Of a stretch of 63,579 nt of DNA, positions 28,184 through 37,900 are shown one piece after another (positions within the stretch are counted from its first letter, which is position 1; every line of letters begins with the position of its first letter). Source of the DNA: an uncultured Colwellia sp. GTDB taxonomy: Bacteria > Pseudomonadota > Gammaproteobacteria > Enterobacterales > Alteromonadaceae. The DNA lies in NCBI GenBank assembly GCA_913061475.1, contig CAJXUN010000026.1:1-63579 (forward strand), read 5' to 3'. The notes under the pieces were generated by a model. It was not told the origin of the DNA. It made no database searches and saw only the letters and a program-made list of their open reading frames with translations. Position numbers and translations under genes: made by a program.

Positions 28184-28849
28184 TTAGCCATCAATGGCAA
28201 AAGATATTTTATTTTGCACGCCAGCAACTTCCATCGCTACGCCATCAACAACACGAGGTTTATATTTAAATTTCAGTACCGCATCTAACGCCGCGCGATC
28301 AAAAATACTTTCAGGCTCAGCACTAACCACCACGGCATCACGAACCGCACCGGTTTTAGTCACGGTAAATTCAACAATAACAAAACCTTCAATACCACGA
28401 GATTGAGCTCGACGTGGGTAGATAGGCGCTACTTTTACTATCGGTAAATAATCTCCGTCACCGCTTTCAAGACTAAGACCACCACTTAAGCCAGCATCAA
28501 GTGCAATATCAGCTGAGAAGCTACTACTGACTGCTTGAGCATTCGGGTTAGCTTGCGCCATTTGTGGCTGTACCATTGGCGGTGGTGGCGTTTTCGGTTT
28601 AGCGGGCTTTTGCGGTTTTCGTTCTTTCTTCACCGTTTGTTGCTCTTTCTTTAAGCGAATAAAGTCGAGCACATTGCCACGAGGCGGCTCTGACATCACT
28701 TCACTACCACCAGCAATCAAGGCCTGCATGCCCCATAACAAACCAACAGTTGTAACTACCGCTAGCACTAATCCCAGCAGGTATCGACCACCTGTTTGTA
28801 AAAATACCAATGACGTTTTTGAGCTGTCAGCCATGTTTGCATGTGCCAT
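28184..28849 (-). CDS. tonB2: TonB2-type energy transducer
   Basis: A 221-residue TonB protein. The N-terminal helix (about residues 22-45) anchors it in the inner membrane. A Lys/Pro spacer follows (KKERKPQKPAKPKTPPPPM), and the C-terminal TonB domain has VAPIYPRRAQSRGIEGFV, SAEPESIFDRAALDAV and FKYKPR. It drives transport through outer-membrane TonB receptors using the ExbB/ExbD motor. The ATG overlaps the exbD end region, with GAGG upstream. Confidence 0.93.
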   Translation of the reverse strand: MAHANMADSSKTSLVFLQTGGRYLLGLVLAVVTTVGLLWGMQALIAGGSEVMSEPPRGNVLDFIRLKKEQQTVKKERKPQKPAKPKTPPPPMVQPQMAQANPNAQAVSSSFSADIALDAGLSGGLSLESGDGDYLPIVKVAPIYPRRAQSRGIEGFVIVEFTVTKTGAVRDAVVVSAEPESIFDRAALDAVLKFKYKPRVVDGVAMEVAGVQNKISFAIDG

Positions 28850-28851
28850 CA

Positions 28852-29265
28852 CTAAGCCTCTTGCGCCGCAATAGACACATCGTAAACGCCCGCAGCACGC
28901 GCAGAGTCCATCACTTTAATCAATACATCTGTTGTCGCTTTTTTATCTGCTTGAATAACCACAGTACCTTGTGGGTTTTCAGCCTTTAAACGCTCAATGT
29001 TAGCTTGTACCGCTCGCACATCGATACGGCGTTTATTGATCCAAATTTCACCTTTGTCACTAATAGCGACTAAAATATTCGCTCGCTCCTTTTTTACTGC
29101 CGTTGCCGCCTCTGGTCGATTAACTTCAATACCAGACTCTTTAACAAATGACGCCGTGACAATAAAAAATATCAACAAGATAAAAACGACATCCAACATA
29201 GGTGTCATATTTATCTCTTCACTTTCTTCCTGCTCTTGGAGCATTTTATTTAATTGTGAACGCAT
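28852..29265 (-). CDS. exbD2: ExbD-type proton channel subunit
   Basis: A 137-residue ExbD/TolR family protein with one transmembrane helix (about residues 22-42) containing the conserved Asp in NMTPMLDVVFILLIFF. The periplasmic part has VVIQADKKATTDVLIKVMD. ATG 29265 was chosen for its AGAGGA site; an upstream TTG would add six residues. It partners the ExbB next door in powering TonB2. Confidence 0.94.
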   Translation of the reverse strand: MRSQLNKMLQEQEESEEINMTPMLDVVFILLIFFIVTASFVKESGIEVNRPEAATAVKKERANILVAISDKGEIWINKRRIDVRAVQANIERLKAENPQGTVVIQADKKATTDVLIKVMDSARAAGVYDVSIAAQEA

Positions 29266-29368
29266 AACCTGTCCTCTTATCAATTTTTATTAAGATAGTT
29301 TTTCTGTAGCGTCGATAACTTGTGCATTGGCTTAATCGAGCACAGTTTATTGACTTAATCGACCAAGG

Positions 29369-29896
29369 TTAGTGATCGACCTCCATCGCATCTTCAAGCA
29401 ATTCGGTTTCGCGCTTAGCATGGCGTTGTAACCATGTGGCCGCGAACACCCCAGATAATGAGCCAACCATACCCGCCATGGTTGGTATCGTTGCTCGCGA
29501 AACACCTGAAGCCATTGAGCGCGCATTACCACTGCCAGAAATTGCCATCACATCAAACACTTCAATCATGCCCGTTACGGTACCGAGCAGACCTAACAGC
29601 GGACACAACACGACCAGGCTTTGAATCAAGGGTAAATTCGTGCTTAGCATGGCACTGCCACGAGCCACTAAAGCTAAGCGAATTTGTTCGGCATGCCACG
29701 AATGTTGTTCGCTTCGGCTTTGCCAATGGTGCTTAAGTTGTTTTTTAATACGGCGATAACCCCAAAAAACAAAAATTAAGCGTTCAAATATCAGCAACCA
29801 CATCACAGCAATAACAACAGCAATAACGGTGAGCACCTGACCACCGGTATCCATAAATTCACCGATGGTATTCATTAATTCGATAAACCAAATCAT
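29369..29896 (-). CDS. exbB2: ExbB-type MotA/TolQ/ExbB proton channel protein
   Basis: A 175-residue short ExbB with three transmembrane segments. The conserved pore region LVVLCPLLGLLGTVTGMIEVFDVM and the later RATIPTMAGMVGSLSGVFAA are clear. This short form is the one found in TonB2 clusters beside the larger TtpC-type paralogue. It lies three bases after ttpC and precedes exbD. Confidence 0.93.
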   Translation of the reverse strand: MIWFIELMNTIGEFMDTGGQVLTVIAVVIAVMWLLIFERLIFVFWGYRRIKKQLKHHWQSRSEQHSWHAEQIRLALVARGSAMLSTNLPLIQSLVVLCPLLGLLGTVTGMIEVFDVMAISGSGNARSMASGVSRATIPTMAGMVGSLSGVFAATWLQRHAKRETELLEDAMEVDH

Positions 29897-29899
29897 GGT

Positions 29900-31330
29900 T
29901 TATGCTCCTTGCTCATTGCGCTCCGTCAACTCAGCTCTCTCAGCAATGATACCAGCGCTTTGTTGCTGAAGTAGATTGATGATTGAGCGGCTGCGGGTAT
30001 GCAATAAAGTAAAGATAAATACCATAGGTATCGCGACAACTAAGCCCAAAACGGTTGTAACTAAGGCTTGTGAAATACCACCAGCCATCAATTTAGGGTC
30101 ACCAGTACCAAACAAGGTAATCGCTTGGAAGGTGTTAATCATGCCGGTAACGGTACCAAGTAAACCTATTAAAGGAGCGACCACAGAAATGATTTTAATT
30201 AACGTTAAGCGGCTCGATAGCTTAGGTACTTCCCGTAAAATCGATTCCGATAACCTTAGCTCTAATGTTTCTGTATCAGCTTTAGGGTTTTGCTCTTTCA
30301 CCAACATAACGCGACCTAATGGGTTGTCACTGTTTGCCTTATCACTTTTTAACTGGCGATTCACTCTGCCACCAATTAAAAACAAGGTAATAAAGCGCTC
30401 AATAGCAATTAGTAAACCAACTAAACCTATCGCTAAAATCACATAACCAACAGGGCCACCTTGTTCAATACGCTCTTGCGTATCAGGTGCCTGTACAAGC
30501 AAGCTCAAAATTGAACCACCAGTTGGGTCTAAAGCAAAAGGTACTGCTTGATCAGGCGTTGAACTTAATGCCGCAGCACTGTCAAGATAACGAGTAGATG
30601 GTTGACGAATAAGTTCAGCTACTGAACCTGTTTCATCGATGTATTCTAAGTATTTTCCGTTAGCAATAAGATTAAAACCACCCACGCGTGTTACTTGTGT
30701 TAACTGCTTCTCACCACTGGCCATCACTACATCACGGGTAAAACTATGTACTTTGCCGCTTTGAGTCATTTCACGTTGTAGTTCAAACCACAAACGTTCA
30801 ATCTCTTCAATTGATGCGAGTTTTGAAGAAGAACCCATGCTTTGTGCTAGTTCATCTAAAAACTCACCTCGTCCAGCTATTTGAGCGGAAATAACCGAGG
30901 TTTGAAACTTACTCTTAGTATCACCCGCCACTTGCTGTAATACACCAAACAACTCTTTTAATTCGCCCATGCGACGCGTTAAGGCTTCAGTTTTATTGCC
31001 CAGTTTGACTTCGTTATCTTGAAAGCTGGCTTCTAAGCTTGCACTTGTATTAATCGCTTGATCGCGTTTAGCTTTTGCTTGATTAAGTAAGCGACCTTGC
31101 TCGTTTACTTTTAAAGTAAACTCTTGCTCTCTCGCTTGGTTTTGCTTGGTTTGGGCTATTTGCCCTGTTTCTAAGCGCGACAATAATTCATCTAAGTTAG
31201 TAGCTTGTTGTGCAAAAACCGAGCTAACAACAAACAATGAACTTAAAGCTAAGGTACTTAAAGTGCTTACCGAACGTAAAGACAATCGTAAAAGCGGTTT
31301 GATAAAGGTTTTATTATTGAAAGACATCAT
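29900..31330 (-). CDS. ttpC: TtpC-type TonB2-associated MotA/TolQ/ExbB protein
   Basis: A 476-residue protein with a signal peptide and a long periplasmic coiled-coil region (about residues 40-260, for example TKQNQAREQEFTLKVNEQGRLLNQ). A C-terminal ExbB-like channel domain follows, with ISVVAPLIGLLGTVTGMINTF and GGISQALVTTVLGLVVAIPM. This is the TtpC arrangement known from Vibrio TonB2 systems, where TtpC is needed for transport. It lies between the DUF3450 gene and exbB. Confidence 0.9.
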   Translation of the reverse strand: MMSFNNKTFIKPLLRLSLRSVSTLSTLALSSLFVVSSVFAQQATNLDELLSRLETGQIAQTKQNQAREQEFTLKVNEQGRLLNQAKAKRDQAINTSASLEASFQDNEVKLGNKTEALTRRMGELKELFGVLQQVAGDTKSKFQTSVISAQIAGRGEFLDELAQSMGSSSKLASIEEIERLWFELQREMTQSGKVHSFTRDVVMASGEKQLTQVTRVGGFNLIANGKYLEYIDETGSVAELIRQPSTRYLDSAAALSSTPDQAVPFALDPTGGSILSLLVQAPDTQERIEQGGPVGYVILAIGLVGLLIAIERFITLFLIGGRVNRQLKSDKANSDNPLGRVMLVKEQNPKADTETLELRLSESILREVPKLSSRLTLIKIISVVAPLIGLLGTVTGMINTFQAITLFGTGDPKLMAGGISQALVTTVLGLVVAIPMVFIFTLLHTRSRSIINLLQQQSAGIIAERAELTERNEQGA

Positions 31331-31342
31331 GTTTATCCTGCC

Positions 31343-32119
31343 TTATTCAGCTGAGTTTTGTGCAACAGGCACTATGATTAAATCAGGTGCAAGCTGTTTA
31401 CGTGCAATACGTAATGCTTTATTAACCGGTAAACGGTATTCACCAGACAATGGCTGCCAAGATTGAGATGATTGCTGCCACATACCTAACTTTTCACCGT
31501 CACGTGTTTGGTAAACAAAACTTACTCGGCCAATACGTAAAAAGTCGACATCACGTTCTACCCCTTCTACGGTCAATAAACCCGTATAGGCTTCAATCGT
31601 ACGACCATAATCAACTTCAACTTGGTAGGCTTCTAACACACGACGAAATTTTTCAGATACCGCAATATCGGCACGTTCGAGCATAGTTTTTAAACCCGTC
31701 AAACGCTGACTGCGCTCAGTGGCAAGAAATGGCATATCTAAGGTGACAAACTCTTCAAGTGTGCTGATCATGCGGGCCATCAGAGGCGATATTTGACGTT
31801 CAATAATGCTGACTTGTGCCATTGAAATATCGAGCTGAGATAATTCGGCTAGCTGATTTTCAATTTGTTTGTTCATTTGCTTGTTGTAAACATTTAAGCC
31901 ATCAAGCTCTTTGTTAACCGTTTTAAATTGCTGAAGTTTCGTTAAAATGCTGTTATTAATGACATCAACTTTTTGTTGCGATTTATTAGCAGACTGATTA
32001 ATTTTTTGTCCTGCAGCAACCACATCAGTTAACTGGTTTTCTTGTGCTAATGCAGGCATTGTCATCGCTGCTGCGATCAAAGCAAGTTGCATACATTGAG
32101 GTAAAATATTTTGTTTCAT
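31343..32119 (-). CDS. DUF3450 periplasmic coiled-coil protein, first gene of the TonB2 operon
   Basis: A 258-residue exported protein (signal MKQNILPQCMQLALIAAAMTMPALA) with a coiled-coil N-terminal half and a compact C-terminal part (VDFLRIGRVSFVYQTRDGEKLGMW). This matches the DUF3450 family that heads TonB2-TtpC clusters. It lies 12 bases before ttpC. No Fur box was recognised upstream, so iron control of this TonB operon is not evident. Confidence 0.85.
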   Translation of the reverse strand: MKQNILPQCMQLALIAAAMTMPALAQENQLTDVVAAGQKINQSANKSQQKVDVINNSILTKLQQFKTVNKELDGLNVYNKQMNKQIENQLAELSQLDISMAQVSIIERQISPLMARMISTLEEFVTLDMPFLATERSQRLTGLKTMLERADIAVSEKFRRVLEAYQVEVDYGRTIEAYTGLLTVEGVERDVDFLRIGRVSFVYQTRDGEKLGMWQQSSQSWQPLSGEYRLPVNKALRIARKQLAPDLIIVPVAQNSAE

Positions 32120-32338
32120 TGTCCATAAAACCTTTTAGAAGCGAGATTTATTAAGCCCTAATGTGTTTAAATAAAACATCTATAGCTTAATCACTTGGCA
32201 AAATTTTAATGGTTCAATATGACAATCGGGTTTCACAAATATTGCAGATTTATTAAATCAAGAATTCATAACATTTTTCTTGCCCTGTCTTATTTCCCCC
32301 CACGGGCTATAATAATAAAAAACGATGAGGTCAAAAGT

Positions 32339-33085
32339 ATGCGCTTGGTATGTTGTTTAGTGGTATTGTTGTTCGTTTTTACCTCTACTGTTAGTGCCAA
32401 TTCAGTTAAAACTAAAACTAAAGCCGATTTTCAATTTGCCGCCATTGAGCGCCTTGTTGAACAAGAAATCGGGAAAATAGTACTGACAGAAATTTATCAG
32501 CAGTTAGGTTTTAGTATTGAGATCAGCTCATTTTCAGGTAACCGAGCACAATTTGAAGCCAATTCTGGACAAAAAGCCGGTGAAATTATGCGAATTTTTT
32601 CGTATGGTGCTGAAAATAAAAACCTCATTAGAGTACCGACCCCGTATTACAGTTTAGTTACTTCCGCTTTTATACGTAAAGATAGTAAGATTAAAATCAC
32701 GAAAGCCAGTCACTTAAATGGCCATAAAATCGCGCGAGTTAGAGGGGTAAAACATACCAACAATATTACTAGAGACCTGCCAAATGTCTCTGATAGCAAC
32801 TCTACCGAAGCGATATTTAAATTATTACTGCAAGGCAATGTTGATATTGCCTTAACCAATTACATTGACGGCATCGAAGTATTAAAACGGCTTAAACTGG
32901 AAAATGAAATAATCACCGGCCAACCACTCGCGGAACTAAAACTTTATCACTATTTACATAAAGATCATCAAGCGCAGGTCAGTAAAGTTGATAATATGAT
33001 TAAGCAACTGAAAAAAAATGGCGAGTTAGCTAAAATCGTTAAATCCGCCGAGCGCACCATACTCAATAGTAGTAAAATACATTAA
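32339..33085 (+). CDS. Family 3 extracellular solute-binding-like protein
   Basis: A 248-residue periplasmic protein with a signal peptide (MRLVCCLVVLLFVFTSTVSA) and a type II binding fold: FSIEISSFSGNRAQFEANSGQ, PYYSLVTSAFIRKDS, ASHLNGHKIARVRGV and LLQGNVDIALTNY follow the order of SBP_bac_3 proteins. There is no adjacent permease or kinase gene, so it may be a stand-alone sensor or scavenging protein. ATG 32339 was chosen for the signal peptide and GATGAGG site; the frame stays open to 32219. Ligand unknown. Confidence 0.78.
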   Translation: MRLVCCLVVLLFVFTSTVSANSVKTKTKADFQFAAIERLVEQEIGKIVLTEIYQQLGFSIEISSFSGNRAQFEANSGQKAGEIMRIFSYGAENKNLIRVPTPYYSLVTSAFIRKDSKIKITKASHLNGHKIARVRGVKHTNNITRDLPNVSDSNSTEAIFKLLLQGNVDIALTNYIDGIEVLKRLKLENEIITGQPLAELKLYHYLHKDHQAQVSKVDNMIKQLKKNGELAKIVKSAERTILNSSKIH

Positions 33086-33184
33086 AAATCTACTAACCTT
33101 CGGCACTAAAGCATAAAATAAATTTAGTTTTTCTCATAACCTCCCATACAATAGCTAGCTTAACTTCGCATATAGCACTAAATC

Positions 33185-33826
33185 ATGAACAAAATATTTA
33201 TTATTGGCTTGCCTCGCACAGGTACTACAAGTGTTTGTGCCGCCATGCTCGACCTAGGTTTTCGTGTCGCCCACACCGCTTACACCGATCGTTCATTCAT
33301 TGAAGCTCAGGTTATTGCCGACACTCCGATATTTTGTGATTACCAAGATTTAGATAAAGCTTACCCTAATGCCAAGTTTATCCACTTAGCTCGCCCAATG
33401 GATAAATGGCTACCTTCCATTGGGCAATTACTTGCTCGCATGCACGTTAATCTTATTCGTGAAGACGGCGGTTTTAATCCAATAATTAAACGTTGCTATC
33501 AACAAATATTCTCGCCTTATGGCTTAGACAATATCAATGATATAGAATTTTTAGCACAATGTTATCAAAAGCATAAAGCACAAATTCATCAATACTTTCA
33601 AGGCAGAGAGCATCATTTTTTATCAATAGATGTTAGCGTTAGCGAAAGTTACACTCAGCTTTTAAACTTCTTAGCTATCGATAAAAGCAAGTCAAAAACC
33701 TTAGATTTTAAGCGACTTAATACTGGCGGTAAAATCACCGCCTGGAAAGATATCAAAAGTGAGTTAAAGATCGAGTCAACCAATAAAGGTCGTGTAACAA
33801 AACTGCCTTATTTAATTTCAACATGA
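33185..33826 (+). CDS. Sulfotransferase-like P-loop protein
   Basis: A 213-residue protein starting MNKIFIIGLPRTGTTSVCAAM, the 5' phosphosulfate-binding loop of PAPS-dependent sulfotransferases. FIHLARPMDKWLPSI (about residues 68-82) fits the 3'-phosphate-binding strand. It is short for the family. The acceptor is unknown, and a role in surface glycan or lipid sulfation is only a guess. No PAPS-synthesis or glycosyltransferase genes adjoin it. Confidence 0.75.
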   Translation: MNKIFIIGLPRTGTTSVCAAMLDLGFRVAHTAYTDRSFIEAQVIADTPIFCDYQDLDKAYPNAKFIHLARPMDKWLPSIGQLLARMHVNLIREDGGFNPIIKRCYQQIFSPYGLDNINDIEFLAQCYQKHKAQIHQYFQGREHHFLSIDVSVSESYTQLLNFLAIDKSKSKTLDFKRLNTGGKITAWKDIKSELKIESTNKGRVTKLPYLIST

Positions 33827-33956
33827 TGACTGAATTAGCTTTATATAATGGTTTACGCCAAAGTGCGACTGAACAATAAAACTTAACAATAAAACATCGT
33901 AAGGATGAATGATTTAACAGCGCCCCCTGCTCTTATCTGACACATTAATAACCTAA

Positions 33957-33983
33957 TACACTTGAATGTCAATTAGCCGATAA
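33957..33983 (+). promoter_or_regulatory. FliA (sigma-28)-like promoter upstream of the orphan coiled-coil gene
   Basis: TACACTTG (33957-33964, 5 of 8 to TAAAGTTT), an exact 11-base spacer and a perfect GCCGATAA (33976-33983) match the flagellar sigma-28 consensus. A second partial -10 (GCCGATAT) occurs near 34012. The following gene starts at 34046. Confidence 0.6.
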
Positions 33984-34045
33984 ATAAGGCTCAACATTCT
34001 GTTTAACTGGCCGATATAGTAAGCAGCAAGATTAAGGCAATTAAT

Positions 34046-34462
34046 ATGAAGACATTATCCAGCAGCAATACAGCAGCTTTGACAGCTCCAGCACAAACCT
34101 TGTCTGTTCGAACCAAGAACGATGAATCTCTCGATCATATGAAATATGTTGAGCAGCAGTTAACGTCGACGCCAAAAATATTGGCAGAAGAAAAGCTCAG
34201 TATTTCTGAGCAAGCATTAGCCATGTTTCGCCAAGATTCGACTAAAACACAAGATAACGAAAAAAGTACACAAGATAATACCAACGATAAGTTATTAGAA
34301 AAAATTAAAGAACAAATTGAAACCGTTAAACGACAATTAAGCCGAATCAAAAACGATAAAGGCGAAGCAATAGAACAACAGCGCAGACAGCTGCAATTGC
34401 AGCTAGCGACCCTTAATGCCACCATGCTAGATTTATTGGGTAAAAAATTAGACGCAATATAA
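34046..34462 (+). CDS. Orphan coiled-coil protein, possible flagellar-regulon member
   Basis: A 138-residue soluble protein without a signal peptide. The N-terminal half is polar and Ser/Thr-rich. Residues about 88-138 form a strong coiled coil (LLEKIKEQIETVKRQLSRIKN...EQQRRQLQLQLATLNATMLDLL). I do not recognise the family. It follows a FliA-like promoter, which suggests expression with late flagellar or chemotaxis genes, but no flagellar gene adjoins it. A chaperone or adaptor would be compatible with size and structure; that is inference. Confidence 0.65.
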   Translation: MKTLSSSNTAALTAPAQTLSVRTKNDESLDHMKYVEQQLTSTPKILAEEKLSISEQALAMFRQDSTKTQDNEKSTQDNTNDKLLEKIKEQIETVKRQLSRIKNDKGEAIEQQRRQLQLQLATLNATMLDLLGKKLDAI

Positions 34463-34946
34463 AGCAACAGAATTTTTCGGCCGAAATATTTTATTCCTAA
34501 ACAGGCACTGCTTTTAATGATTGAGTTTAATGAACCTCAGTCGAGGATAAACATTGAACTAGGTGTCTGCTTCCCGAGCAGCTCTTTCCACCAAGAAAAA
34601 TAAAAAAGGAATATGCATGAATAAATTAATCGAAAGATTAGATCGTTAGATGGGAAATTAGTTCCATCCTCATCCTGTTTTCAGGTTAATTATGATTAAA
34701 CTATAGATAGTTAGTTTGAACGCACGAATATAAATGATGCTCGCATTATCGTCTATTTTTATTTATAATTTCTCGCAAATAATAAGCAGCCTTTATTTGA
34801 GCGCTACTAAGCATACTTTTTTTGTTCAATATCATCATATTAAGATTAATCGCTCGCAGCAAATGGATTGCTACTGTCTTACTTCAAGTCATTTCCGCTC
34901 CTTCATGCTAAAAGCAATAACTATACTTTGAAGTAGGAATTTATTC
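34463..34946. other. Gap before the LRR lipoprotein gene
   Basis: Within these 484 bases a ten-codon ORF (MNKLIERLDR, 34617-34649) has a good AAAAAGGA ribosome-binding site, followed by a bulged GATGGGAA / TTCCATC hairpin. It could be a leader peptide or the broken start of a lost gene. Nothing else was recognised; an open frame at 34734-34931 looks non-coding. Confidence 0.35.
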
Positions 34947-37900
34947 ATGAAAATAGAGTTTTTCTCTAAACCCATCACTACATTACTTGCAGCGGCCATT
35001 TTTACTGGTTGTGGCGGAGGCGGTGGCGAAAGCAAGCCCACTGTTCCTGAAAATAAGCCGCCTGTAATAGCGGAAATGACAGCGGATGCAATATTTGAAC
35101 AAAGTTCATTTGAGATTGTGGCTAGTGCTTCAGATAGCGATGGTTCTATAACGAGCTATAATTGGCAACAAACAGCAGGTACCGATGTATCAGACTTAGT
35201 GACCGATGCTGAAAATTTATCCTTTACAGCCCCTGATATATCAGCAAATGAAGTATTAACCTTTACACTAACAGTAAATGATAACGCCAATGCGACCGCG
35301 TCTTTAAATTTAGATATTTCAGTCATCGCAAATGTTGCTCCTGTGATCACTGAAATGACAATAGCCTCAGTTAAAGAAAGAGCCCACTTAAATTTTTCTC
35401 CTGAAGTTATCGACGTTGAAGAACAAGAAGTATCATATCAATGGATACAAACAGCGGGTACACCTGTAGTCATTAATGAGCCAGCGGTATCAACTCTTTC
35501 TTTTGATGCCCCTAGCATTTCTGAAGATGAAACCATCACCTTCTCACTTACCGTTACCGATACATATAACGATAGCACGACTGCTGAAGTCGATATTGCA
35601 TTAAGTGCGTTCGAAGAGATTCAAATAAGTGATATTACCGACAATGGCTTAGCAAAATGTTTGGTCAGCGATTCAGCGGCAGATATGGGCTTAACAAAAA
35701 TCACGTGTGATGAAGTAAAAATTGAATCACTGGGTGATTTAAACAACTTTCCATTGTTAACAGAAGTCAGTATCACCAATGCAAATATCATTGACATTTC
35801 AGCATTGACTGATGTCCCACAACTGACAAAACTCAATTTATCAAACAACAACATTACCGATACCAGTACGCTAACAAAATTAGTAGCACTGATTGAATTA
35901 AACTTAAGCAGCAATTTAATTCAAGATAGTAGTACATTGGTTACCCTATTAGCACAATTGCCACAACTGTCGATTTTGAATTTGGACAGAATGCATAAGC
36001 ATTATAGTGTAAATATAAACGTTGAAAATTTAACTGATTTAACAAACTTAACTAGCTTAACATTGAATAACAATAATGTTTCAAATACTTCAGAGTTGTC
36101 ACAGCTGAAAAGCCTAACAACACTCAATATTGAAAATATCGGCTATTATTTTAACTCACTTAGTTTTTTATCTGGCTTAACTGAGCTTAACGCATTAAAC
36201 ATTGGTAATAATTACGGCATTAATGATCTAAGCGCACTAAGTCAATTAACGAAGTTAGAAAAATTAAACCTTTCAAATTTAAATATTACCGATTATTCGC
36301 CCATCAACTCTCTAAGTAAATTACAAACACTGCATTTAGACAATCAAAATTATTACAGCAATGCCGCACTTGATTTAGACAATTTTAACTTGTTAACAGA
36401 ATTAACCGAATTGAATATCAATAACATTCGAAATATTGAAAACATATCAGCACTGAGTACATTTACAAAACTTGAATCATTACATGCAAGTAATATTAAT
36501 ACTGCAACAATAGCTTTTGTTAACAAGTTACCAAATCTTAAAGTCTTGGATATCAGTAGTAATAGTCGCTTAGGTGACATAAGTCCGCTAGAAAATCTAA
36601 CTCAACTAGAAGAGTTAAATATTAATAACAACACCAACCTTGATGACATATCATCTTTAGGTGAACTAACTCAGTTAACTAAACTGAGCCTCAGCAATTT
36701 ATACTACGGTCAAACGATTAGTTTAAGTCCTTTAACCAATCTTATTGCTCTTGAAGAACTGAAAATTAACAACAATAACCTATCAAACCTTTCAGCCTTA
36801 GAGGACTTGAGCCAGTTAAAGACCTTGCAAATGCAAAGCGCCCAGCTTGATGAGTTATTTAACTTCACTAACTTAACATCTTTAACAGATTTAGATGTAA
36901 GCTCTAACAATCTTGTTACTATTGACGAATTACTAAATGCCACCTCACTGGAAACTCTTAACTTAAGTAATAATCAACAGTTAACTAACGTTGACGGTTT
37001 AGTGAATGCAACGGCTCTTGTCTCTTTAACAATGAATCAACTTTATGCATTGGAAAACATTGATGGTTTAGCCTCGTTAACTAAATTGACAAATTTGAAT
37101 TTAGAGAACGACAGGAACGTAAAAGATTTAACGGCATTAGCTGAACTGACCTCTCTACAAGAGTTAAACTTAGACAATATGACTGCGCTAACAGATATCA
37201 GCGCGTTGTTTAATCTAATCAACCTAGAAACAGTAACGCTTTATAACGACTCATTAGTATTGTGTGACGATTTAGATTCACTAGAAAGCACCTTAGTTGA
37301 TACTCGAGTTCAACGTCCATATAACTGTATGCAACAGCCGATAGACACGACATTATTCGACGATGAGAATCTACTTAGATGTATTACAAATAACTCGACT
37401 GATATTGCCGATTTGACGTCAGTACGTTGTCGCTATAATAATATTGAATCGCTCAATGGTATTGAACAATTAGAAAATTTAACGTCTTTAAACCTTGCTA
37501 GTAATACTATTTCAGATATATCGTTATTGAGCTCACTACCTAATTTAACCTCATTATATTTATCTAATAATAATATCAGTGATCTTTCAGCTTTAGTAAA
37601 CCTAACAAACCTAACAAGACTTGAGCTCAACAATAATAATCTAGCCGATATATCGGCATTAACTAATTTAATCAACCTTGAGCGTATTTACCTAACGGGT
37701 AATGCAATTTCAGATATAACAGCAATCTCAACTATCGCCTCACTTCGCTATATAAGCGTAAATGATAACACGATAAGTGTAGTGCCTGATATGTCAGCTT
37801 TAGTCAACATATGGGAATTTAATCTTAGCAATAATACGTTAACGGGTATTTCGGCATTGTCAGACTTAACATCATTAAGGTATCTTTATCTGCAAAATAA

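Noticed and set aside
31343-32218. Fur box before the TonB2 operon
   Set aside because: I looked for GATAATNATTATC-like dyads upstream of the DUF3450 gene and found none good enough to call.
34734-34931. Open frame of 65 codons before the LRR lipoprotein gene
   Set aside because: No ribosome-binding site, biased AT-rich composition and no recognisable domain; it looks like chance.
35800-37900. DNA-level tandem repeats or CRISPR-like array in the LRR gene
   Set aside because: The periodicity is of the 22-residue protein repeat with diverged codons; there are no identical repeats with unique spacers.
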